Source: Lobulomyces angularis (Eukaryota; Chytridiomycota; Chytridiomycetes; Lobulomycetales; Lobulomycetaceae). From it: a DNA stretch of 15,361 nt. Position numbers and translations under genes: made by a program. Under the pieces are notes generated by a model, which saw only the letters and a list, made by a program, of their open reading frames with translations, searched no databases and was not told where the DNA came from. The stretch covers positions 717 to 16,077 of the forward strand of contig JADHYX010000465.1 in assembly GCA_027604685.1 (NCBI GenBank), written 5' to 3'. Shown in pieces: positions 8,586 through 15,361 of this stretch. The number at the start of each line of letters is the position of its first letter. Position 1 is the stretch's first letter.

Positions 8586-9706
8586 ATGGTTGAAACTCAA
8601 ATAATTAAAACTACTCCATATCCTTCTCCAATAATGACGAGAAAACAAAGTATAGCGCAAAATTGTGCATCTGACAAACAATTTGTTGGTTCATATGAAG
8701 TAAGTAGTTTTTACTTTTACGAAAATTGTGAAATTTATTTTCTTTAGGAATCATTGCTTAAATCAAGGATGTCCACTTCACCTTCTAAGCCAGTTTTGTT
8801 TACTATGGAGATAGGTTGTAGTGGAATTGGAAAAAATTTGCCTTTGAAGTTAAGATTACCGAAACATAAATTTTATCTCTTTGAAGCTTGCAGTTTTGAC
8901 TTAATTGATAATAGGTAACAAAAACAAAATAGAAAAAAATTTTTATTACTTTACTAGTGTACAAGATAAGAACTGTAGTTTAAATGATAGAATTACCGTT
9001 ACTCCATTTTGTGGTAGCTTGACTATGGATGAAAGATATAGAATACCAACTAAAGGGCAGCTACAAATTGTAACTATTTACTAGTTTAACATTTTATTGA
9101 AAGAATGAAATTTTTCATTAAGATTATAAAAAATCCATCGTCTACTGCTATTAAAGTATTTTTAATTCCTTATGATCATACAAATGTAAATTTTAGTATA
9201 TTATATTTTTTTTTTAATTTCAAAAAAAAAAAAATCACTAGATGCCAAGTGACACCAAAGCTATCTCAAGACAAAAAACATACTCCAACTGTAATAAAAA
9301 AAAAACCAAAACACTTCTCTCAGCAATTCACTTGCAATACATTAAAATCAACAAGCGGCTATACATTGATAAAAAAATGAGATTGGTTTTTAGTAGTAGA
9401 AGTTTTCCGGAATTCAAAGATGAAGTTTTCAATGTTTTAAACCAGACTAAATTCGAGTATGTAAAAATATATAAATTTGACAATGTCGCCGAAGATTTAT
9501 TTGGAGTTAATAAAAACTTGGTAGAAAGGAGTTTGGAATTCAATAAAGAAGGGGTTGATTTTAATAAAAACGAACAAGAAAATAGAGATAATGATAATAG
9601 GGATGAGGGGCACATAAGTGAAGTTGCGCATATAAATAAAAACCTTAATGACGATGAAGATTTATCTTTTAATAATGAAATGGAGGGTTTAGATTTAAAT
9701 AGATGA
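8586..9706 (+). CDS. Atos/FAM214-like protein
   Basis: Exons 8586-8699, 8748-8914, 8958-9069, 9123-9185 and 9242-9706 give 306 residues. Atos proteins (FAM214A/B, Drosophila Atossa) are conserved nuclear regulators carrying a DUF4210 region and a 'chromosome segregation during meiosis' domain. Residues 35-47 read GSYEESLLKSRMS, close to the family's GSFEESLL block. Then come PTKGQLQI, IKNPSSTAIKVFLIPYD (about 133-149), MPSDTKAISRQKTYS (from 153), LLSAIHLQYI and KRLYIDKKMRLVFSSRS, matching the NP.KT.VK.F.V.YD, MP....FLRQ, L.YLIHL.F and IYLH.D.R..FS blocks in order. The tail after about residue 206 is long, acidic and Asn-rich with no domain. Four introns of 43-56 nt all keep frame. The protein lacks the long N-terminus of animal FAM214A. 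Confidence 0.82.
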
Positions 9707-10170
9707 TTAAGCTTCGATATCAGTGACTAGCATGTTGGAAGAAAAGAATTTATCATATATACTTCGCAGTTCTTTGCTCCTTCTTCATTATCTCTCTTTT
9801 TTTTTTTTCATTTTACATAACAACCTTAGAACAACAATTAATATAATAGAATTCACCAATTTACATATTATTAAAAAAAAGAAATATACTTTCTGAAAAG
9901 CCATTTAGCTAACAGTAATTGTTTAACTTACAGCTAACTAAGTAGTTGTGTTAAAACTATTTTATGCCTGAATTAAAAAAAGCAGACTCTGTAAACTTGA
10001 ATAGAATCAAAAAAAAAAAAAACAAGAATCTATTTTCTTTTTATAAGAATTTTTATATTATGGAAACACCAAAAGTAAAGATTGAAGTAAAAAAATTTTT
10101 ATTGTTAGGTGTTACAATAATTTTTTTTGTTTGAAATAAATAGTCATAAAATTAATAAAATAAAAAAAAA
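9707..10170. other. intergenic region between Atos-like gene and MPC1
   Basis: It holds the 3' end of the Atos-like gene and the MPC1 promoter. The only open stretch I noted is a 24-codon frame at 10060-10134 (see its own entry). The rest is A/T runs without recognisable RNA genes. Confidence 0.5.
10060..10134 (+). other. short upstream open reading frame ahead of MPC1
   Basis: ATG at 10060 opens 24 codons beginning METPKVKIEVKK and continuing into a hydrophobic stretch (FLLLGVTIIFFV) up to TGA 10132-10134, 36 nt before the MPC1 start. It could be a translated upstream ORF, a tiny single-span membrane peptide, or chance in AT-rich DNA. There is no homology that I recognise. Confidence 0.22.
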
Positions 10171-11022
10171 ATGAGTAAAGCAAGTACAATTTTACAAAAA
10201 TTAACGAGTAAAGAAACAAAAGATTATTTCATGAGCACTGTATGAAAAAAACATTAAAAAAAAAAAGGAAAAAATGAAAAAAAAACTAATCTCTATACTC
10301 ATTCTTACTCTATTAAATTTTTTTTTTTTTAATTTTTTTTTTTTAATTTTTTTTTTTAATTAATTTTTTTTTATTCTAGCATTTCTGGGGGCCAGTTGCA
10401 AGTAACTAATTAATACATAATTTTTTTTGTTTAATAATTAAAAAAAATTTTTTTGTTTTAGATTGGTAATTTGATAAAAAAAAAAAATTTCGAAATTAAC
10501 TCTTTATCACTTTAAATGCTGAAAAATTAAAAAAGAAATGCATCCATTAACATCGAATTTTTAATTTTTTATTTAATAGCAAATTTCTTTTTTAATCTTC
10601 TTTTTTTTTTTTTTGCAATTGGAAGGGGACTTCCTTTAGCAGCTATTGGGGATATGAGTAAGTCGCCTGAATTAATAAGTGGAAAAATGACCACTGCTTT
10701 ATCAATTTATTCCATATTATTCATGAGGTAATTGGAAAAAAAATATAAAAATTAAATTTAAAAAAATTAAAAGTTAATATTTTAATGGAGTGCAATTACA
10801 TAACTAAATTTTTTTTTCCTTTTTTTCTGCCTTTTTTTATAGGTTTGCTTGGTGTGTCCAACCTAGAAATTATCTACTGTTAGCCTGCCACACAACTAAT
10901 GAAGCTTGCCAGTTAGTACAAGGTTATAGGTTCATCAAATATTATACTCAGCAGTAAGTAAAAAAAATTTTAATTCTTTTTAAAAAAAATTGTCCCATTT
11001 TAGGAATCCAGAAAAAAAATAA
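10171..11022 (+). CDS. MPC1: mitochondrial pyruvate carrier 1
   Basis: Exons 10171-10239, 10380-10401, 10462-10465, 10626-10727, 10843-10953 and 11004-11022 total 327 nt and 108 residues, against 109 in human MPC1. MPC1 pairs with MPC2 in the inner mitochondrial membrane to import pyruvate. The family's core is complete: [20 protein letters not shown] (residues 19-37 and on), a variable stretch, [45 protein letters not shown]. An N-terminal amphipathic helix precedes it. Exon 3 is just four bases (ATTG) and completes the Asn31 and Trp32 codons of the invariant ANWG; without it the frame is lost. Exon 2 is 22 nt and the last coding exon 19 nt. Introns are 140, 60, 160, 115 and 50 nt with long T runs. 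The partner gene MPC2 is not in this window. Confidence 0.94.
10462..10465 (+). other. 4-nt microexon of MPC1
   Basis: The plus strand reads GTTTTAG, ATTG, GTAATTT. The previous exon ends with one base (A) of a codon and the next begins with G completing another, so the four bases build AAT-TGG (Asn31-Trp32) in the conserved VANWG motif. No other nearby splice choice restores both residues and frame. Confidence 0.87.
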
Positions 11023-11322
11023 GTTTTTCTTTTATTTATTTCTTTTTGTCAAATGTTATAAATTAATTTAGCATATAAAATAGACGATTTTTTTTTTTTT
11101 TGTATAAACTTTATTTTTATGTTAAAACCTTTTTTTTTTTTTTGGTTTATAAACTAAAAAAAATAAATTGTTAAAAAACAGAACTGTTTTTTTTACAATT
11201 TTAATATTTTTGTTATTTTTTTACAAAAATATAGAAAAATTAATTAATTCATTAAGTATCTATTTTTAATTTTTTCCCTTGGTTATCGTTTACTGAAGTT
11301 AAAGCATAGATGCATTCCATTT
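11023..11322. other. convergent 3' spacer between MPC1 and CWF19-like gene
   Basis: This is a 300-bp stretch of T and A runs between two 3' ends. I see no open frame, RNA gene or clear terminator; poly(A) signals for both strands presumably lie here. Confidence 0.5.
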
Positions 11323-13664
11323 TCAAATTAACTGACTAGTCCAATCAAATGGTTTGAATTTTGATTTAAATTTCGTCAATCTTGCATCAATTTCAGATTT
11401 GTTATTTAAATATTTTGGTTTTCTCCATAATTCAGTTCCTAAATCCAACATTCCACCAATAATTTCCTTTAAAAAAATTAATATGTAAGATTAGTTTTTA
11501 AATCATTTTTTAAGTATTTAATACCTTCCCAAACCACTGAGGCCAACTGTCAGGTTCCTCAATAACTTGACCAAAACCATTATTTGGATCAAACCAAACA
11601 TGAAAGTATGGCAAATTTTTTACTAAACTTTTTCTAAAGCCTTAATAAAAAAACGCAAAAAAAAAAAAAAAAAGAAAGTGGTAAATTTAACATATTTTTT
11701 TCTTACAGTATACCTCTTTTTGATGTATCTATAATTTTTCTATATTGACTCCATTCCTCTCCGGCTCCTTTCAGGGCTTCTTTAAAAAACTGTGGTGCAA
11801 CTTCAAAATGTTCCGCAGGAACTGATAAAAAAATTATGTTTTTAATTTAATAGAATATTTTTAAATTTACATTTTTTATGTATTACGTGGTATGCATTCA
11901 ATAAAAGTGTGTTTTTCCCACTTTAAATTTACTACTTGTTCCATAAAAACGACCCCCTTGTTTTCAGCTGCAAACATTCTTATTAGACATTTTTTAAAAT
12001 TTCTAATTTCGTCCCAAACATCATCCTCTAATTCCAAACTAGATATGCAGTGGTTTGTTGGAATAATGTAACAGTGTCCTGGCACAAGATCTGTAATCTG
12101 AGGTAATGCCAAATAAGTTCTAACACCTACGGCGACAACCTTAGATTTTTTTTGGATTTTTTTAAGAAATATGTTTTTAATAAATAGAAAAAAAAGAAAA
12201 TAAAAAGTAACTACCGAAAAATTTGAACTTTTCTCATCTTCAAAACAAAACTGGCATTGACTTTTTGGATTAATTTTTGATTTGTTATTTAGCGCTAATT
12301 AATAGATAAAAAAAAAAAAAATTTTCAAAATTTATTTTGTTTTATTTGATTGTTTGAGTTACCATTTAATGAATTAAGGCGATCGTTCTTTTTGTCTTTA
12401 AAGTTCCTTGTCAAATTATCTGCTTGATCTTCAATATAATCTAAATTATTGTCGAATCTAGCGTCACGAGAAATAGAATTGGCAAAGTTTTTATCATACT
12501 CGCCGTTACTTTGATTCACTTTTTCTTGCATAACCATTTCTTCAAGAGTAATTTCATCATTTTCATCGGCATATTTAATTCTCTTTCCAAAATTGTCAAA
12601 CTCTTCAACCTAATGTTAATTTTTATATTTGAATCAACAATATTTTTTTTTAAGAATGTACCTTTTGTTTTTTTTTTTTATCATATTTTGAAATTTTTTT
12701 ATTTTTTTCATCAACAACTATAACTTTTTCCTCTTCCTCCGCTCTAGCAACTTCATATTCGTAATTTTTTTCCAGCTCCTTCGCATTTTTTGCTCCTAAA
12801 ATAAAGTAAATTTCAAAAAAAAAAAAAAAAAGTACCCATCAACTTTGCTTTTAGAACAGAACTTTTTAATTTATTTAATTCGTCAGGTGTTAAGCAATGA
12901 GAATGACTCCTCTTCAAGCTTTCAGTAGATGGAATATTAATAGTGGTGTTTTTTAAATTTTTTTTTTCCTTATTGAATTTTATTATGTTTTCTACCCTAT
13001 CAATTTCTTGCTGATCTGGATTTAAAAAATTCAAACCAAATTTTTTGTTTGATCTCATTTTATCCAGATTGGTTTTAGTTCCGGATATTAAATCTTTTTC
13101 TTTCAAGTCTGCTTCAAATTCCTCAATACTCTGATTAATAGAAAAAATTAAAAATATATTAATAATTCTTTATTTTTTTACCAAATATCTTTCTAAAATT
13201 ACTTCATTTAAAGGTCTGTTAGTTTTTTCACTAATTTCAAAAACTTTGTTCACTTTCATGATCTTCCAAGAGTTTGCCTCTCTTTTTCGATTTTCTATAA
13301 TCCTTGGTAATGCAGTGGATTTTACATTAGTCACATAAGTTTCAGGATTTATTTCATGCTTTGAAAACTATATTATTTTTTTTTTTGTTTGAAACTAAGA
13401 GATTCTGTATATTAAAATAACCTTTTTAGTTTCACTTTCGGCTTCATTAATAGTGTTATTTACTACTTCAACATCTTCTTTCTTTTTTTCTGGTTTTAAC
13501 ATCCAACTTTCACGTAAAATTTCAGGTTGAGAAACTTTTTCTTCTATTTTTGAATCGCTTACTTCAGCCCATTCATCCTCTTCTTCATTCTCTTCTTCTT
13601 TATCTCTCTTACTTTTCTTTTTTTTTTCTTCCTTTTTTTTTTTTTTAGTTGACTCTTTTCCCAT
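11323..13664 (-). CDS. CWF19-like pre-mRNA splicing factor
   Basis: Ten minus-strand exons: 13422-13664, 13182-13367, 12836-13130, 12662-12795, 12363-12609, 12215-12294, 11887-12139, 11714-11821, 11525-11640 and 11323-11466 (1806 nt, 601 residues). CWF19 (human CWF19L2) acts with the spliceosome and the debranching/intron-lariat stage. The N-terminus is Lys/Glu-rich (MGKESTKKKKKEE), then ESWML and HEINP. The middle has a CWF19-type helix (SSVLKAKLMGAKNAKEL) and ITLEEMVMQEK. The CwfJ_C_1 HIT-like domain spans about 372-485: CQFCFED (382-388), TYLALP, GHCYIIPTNH (416-425), FIECIP. The CwfJ_C_2 domain spans about 490-600: FFKEALKGAGEEWSQYRK, LPYFHVWFDPNNGFGQVIE, WPQWFGKEIIGGML, KPFDW near the end. 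Nine introns of 40-75 nt all keep frame; 12796-12835 is only 40 nt. It is convergent with MPC1. Confidence 0.92.
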
Positions 13665-13925
13665 ATTTAATAAAAAAGAAAATTAAAAAACTAAAATTTT
13701 TACAAAATGAAAAACTTTAAAATTGAGAAATACTGATTTTTGAAGAATAAAAAATATCATCTACTTCCGTTTTTATAAGTATACAACAATTTATAATTAT
13801 AATTTTGATTAGGCATTGAAAATAATACAATAAACACAAAAATAACTAAACTTTATCAAATGCATTAATTTGAAAACAAAAAAAAAAAAATAAGTAAAAG
13901 AATATTAATTAATTTTAGAATAAAA
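13665..13925. promoter_or_regulatory. spacer holding the CWF19-like promoter
   Basis: This 261-bp AT-rich gap runs between the stop of the phosducin-like gene and the ATG of the CWF19-like gene on the same strand. No promoter motif stands out, and the two genes are probably transcribed separately. Confidence 0.4.
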
Positions 13926-15050
13926 TCAACTCCAGTCAAGGTCATCATCATCGAACTTACTGGAATTCGTCTCATTTTGAAATTTTTTATTAATTTTATT
14001 ATTAAGGTTAAACATGTTGGCAGATGAATTATTTCTATTTCTGTAATTTTCTTCCTCTTCCTCATCTTTAAAGAGTTTTTCCTTTTTTATTTCAAAAGTT
14101 CCATAGGAACTAATTAAAAATTCTAGTGTTTCAAAATTCGTTTGAGTTCCTCCTTTTCAACCATAATGAATTAATATAAACATTATTTGATGAAATTATT
14201 TACCTAATTTATTTATTCCAATTAAATTTGCCAAAAGTTCACCTCTACCGTAAATTAAAAGAGTTGGTACATTTGTATCAGGATAATTTTCAATACACTA
14301 GTTAAAAAAAAAATTATATTTTAAAATGAAATTTCATAAATAAAAATAAAAAAAATTTTTTTTATTTTTTACTTGATCTGCAACAATTTTTAAAAATTTT
14401 ACAGTTGGATACTTTTTTGCGATAGAAGTTAAGTAAGCACTTACTAACCTACTTTCTACAAAAAAAATTTTTAATGAAAGAAAGTTTAATTTTCATAATA
14501 ATACCAGGTAAAGAATTATTAAATAGGAACAAGACAACATATTCTGGATTTAAATTTTTACTTGCTTCGGTAACTTCTTTTTGATAATCAGGCTTGCTTA
14601 TTTGAGTAATAGTGCCATACTTTGCTTTACTTTGATAATCTTTAATTTCTTGCATTCTTTTACGACGATATGATCTAAATTGTTTTTTTTTTTTTATTTA
14701 AAAAATTAAAATATAATGGAAAAAGTTAAAAAAACAAATATACTCTAGAACTCTATCATCTTCTAAATCCTCAAATTCATCCAACTCATCTAAATCCTTA
14801 TTATCTAAAGATTCTTTTTCTTGAATTACTTTTTCTACAATTTCTTCAATTTCTTCTTTAGTTATTTCTGGAATTATTCCTTTTTCTCTTAAGATTTGAT
14901 TCCACTTTATTTTTTTTATTATTAAGTTGAAAATTGAAATTATTTTTCTTACCTCAGTATCTCTATTTTTTTTATTAATAACAAGAAAGAATTTAAAATA
15001 TTTTATAAAATTGTTTTTATTTATTTGTTATACTCTTCATAATTTGCCAT
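13926..15050 (-). CDS. phosducin-like protein 2/3 (CCT co-chaperone)
   Basis: Seven minus-strand exons: 15034-15050, 14953-14962, 14744-14904, 14505-14674, 14373-14455, 14204-14297 and 13926-14152 (762 nt, 253 residues; human PDCL3 is 239). PhLP2/3 proteins bind the cytosolic chaperonin CCT and help fold actin and tubulin. The conserved N-terminal block DTEWNQILREKGIIP starts at residue 7, followed by an acidic helix and DDRVLESYRRKRMQEIK. A thioredoxin-like domain without catalytic cysteines runs about 75-200: YGTITQISKPDYQKEVTEAS, VVLFLFNN, AKKYPTVKFLKIVADQC, IENYPDTNVPTLLIYGRGEL, LIGINKLGG. The C-terminus is Asn-rich and ends FDDDDLDWS, the family's acidic end. Exon 1 codes 17 nt and exon 2 only 10 nt, yet both are needed to build MANYEEDTEW. 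Six introns of 48-75 nt. Confidence 0.92.
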
Positions 15051-15316
15051 AATTGAATATTAAGAAATAATTTTTTTTGAGTAAAAAGTTTTTTCTTTCC
15101 TGCTGAATTTTTTTTTATCTAAAACCAAGTTTTCCACCTTTTATAAAAACTATAATATTATAGCTTTTACATAATAAAACCTTCATTTTAAAAAAAAGGT
15201 TTCACGTTTAAGGTACTCAGAAAGAAAACACCAAATTGTTAGTAATTCCAGAATAATTCTGTGATAAGATTGATGCTAACACAATGATTATTTTCTTTAA
15301 ATTTAATTTTTTACAG
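15051..15316. promoter_or_regulatory. divergent promoter and intron end upstream of a right-edge gene
   Basis: This region lies between the phosducin-like start (-) and the exon at the right edge (+). Its last part looks like an intron 3' end: a TGCTAAC branch-point-like sequence near 15272-15278, a pyrimidine tract and TTTTTTACAG ending at 15316. A possible 5' exon donor is GTACTC at about 15212. Confidence 0.4.
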
Positions 15317-15361
15317 GGAAAGAAGAGGATCAGATTGCATGGTCCAAGTTCTGAGATTTAT
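15317..15361 (+). CDS. first visible exon of a gene leaving the window
   Basis: After a strong TTTTTTACAG acceptor the sequence becomes richer in G and C and stays open to the edge in two frames: one reads KKRIRLHGPSSEIY, the other contains an ATG at about 15339 reading MVQVLRF. Either it is an internal coding exon, or a 5' leader intron is followed by the start codon. It is too short to name. Confidence 0.35.

Noticed and set aside
8433..8681. 82-codon minus-strand frame
   Set aside because: It is antisense to the first Atos exon, and its 3' half is an A/T run.
9328..9615. 95-codon minus-strand frame over the Atos last exon
   Set aside because: It is antisense to a clearly conserved coding exon; Ser/Leu-rich composition is typical of a shadow frame.
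12511..12723. 70-codon plus-strand frame rich in Phe
   Set aside because: It is antisense to CWF19-like exons and an intron; composition comes from Lys-rich codons on the other strand.
13865..14065. 66-codon minus-strand frame
   Set aside because: It is an alternate frame of the last phosducin-like exon, whose conserved frame ends FDDDDLDWS at 13926.
6208..15352. Similarity between the island near 6215 and the edge near 15340 (13 of 15 bases, CCAAGTTC core)
   Set aside because: It is too short to be significant, and the right-edge copy lies in a probable coding exon.
1..15361. CRISPR arrays, tRNA, rRNA, bacterial operons or insertion sequences
   Set aside because: I saw no direct-repeat arrays, tRNA A/B boxes with cloverleaf, or rRNA; the whole window is intron-rich eukaryotic DNA.

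Overview
The window is AT-rich eukaryotic nuclear DNA, roughly three-quarters A+T by eye, with many A and T runs. Every recognisable gene is split by short GT-AG introns. I placed 40 introns of 40-160 nt, most of them 43-75 nt, with loose donors (GTAAGW, GTAAYW, GTTNNT, GTATNN) and T-rich acceptors ending in TAG, AAG or CAG. The standard genetic code fits all models. The gene set (FKBP12, MPC1, a CWF19-like splicing factor, phosducin-like 2/3, an Atos/FAM214 homologue, MYND, F-box/LRR and WGR proteins) points to an opisthokont or a close relative with working mitochondria and a small, compact, AT-rich genome. An early-diverging fungus-like lineage or a reduced parasitic animal would fit. I cannot choose between them from sequence alone.

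Layout, left to right. A MYND zinc-finger gene (+, 240-1251) is followed after only 3 nt, in the same frame, by a multi-pass membrane protein gene (+, 1255-2032). An FKBP12 gene (-, 2286-3174) has seven coding exons, one of them 4 nt long. It lies head to head with a small unknown gene (+, 3845-4315 or ending at 4084). An F-box/LRR gene (-, 4518-6152) is divergent from a WGR-WWE gene (+, 6563-7625) that lacks a PARP catalytic domain. The stretch 7626-8585 holds no intact gene but appears to carry a decayed ISXO2/Merlin-like transposase. Next come an Atos-like gene (+, 8586-9706) and mitochondrial pyruvate carrier 1 (+, 10171-11022), which also has a 4-nt exon. It converges on a CWF19-like gene (-, 11323-13664), and a phosducin-like gene (-, 13926-15050) lies upstream of that on the same strand. 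The right edge holds the likely first visible exon of another plus-strand gene.

There is no operon logic. The genes serve unrelated cellular jobs: protein folding (FKBP, the CCT co-chaperone PhLP), pre-mRNA splicing (CWF19), mitochondrial pyruvate import (MPC1), ubiquitin targeting (F-box) and probable poly-ADP-ribose/DNA-break signalling (WGR-WWE). The most notable point is gene structure. Two unrelated, highly conserved genes each need a 4-nt microexon to keep frame and restore invariant residues, and other coding exons of 7, 10, 11, 17, 18, 19 and 22 nt occur. The second is the WGR+WWE protein, which looks like a reader without a writer. All exon models were built by eye and need RNA confirmation.
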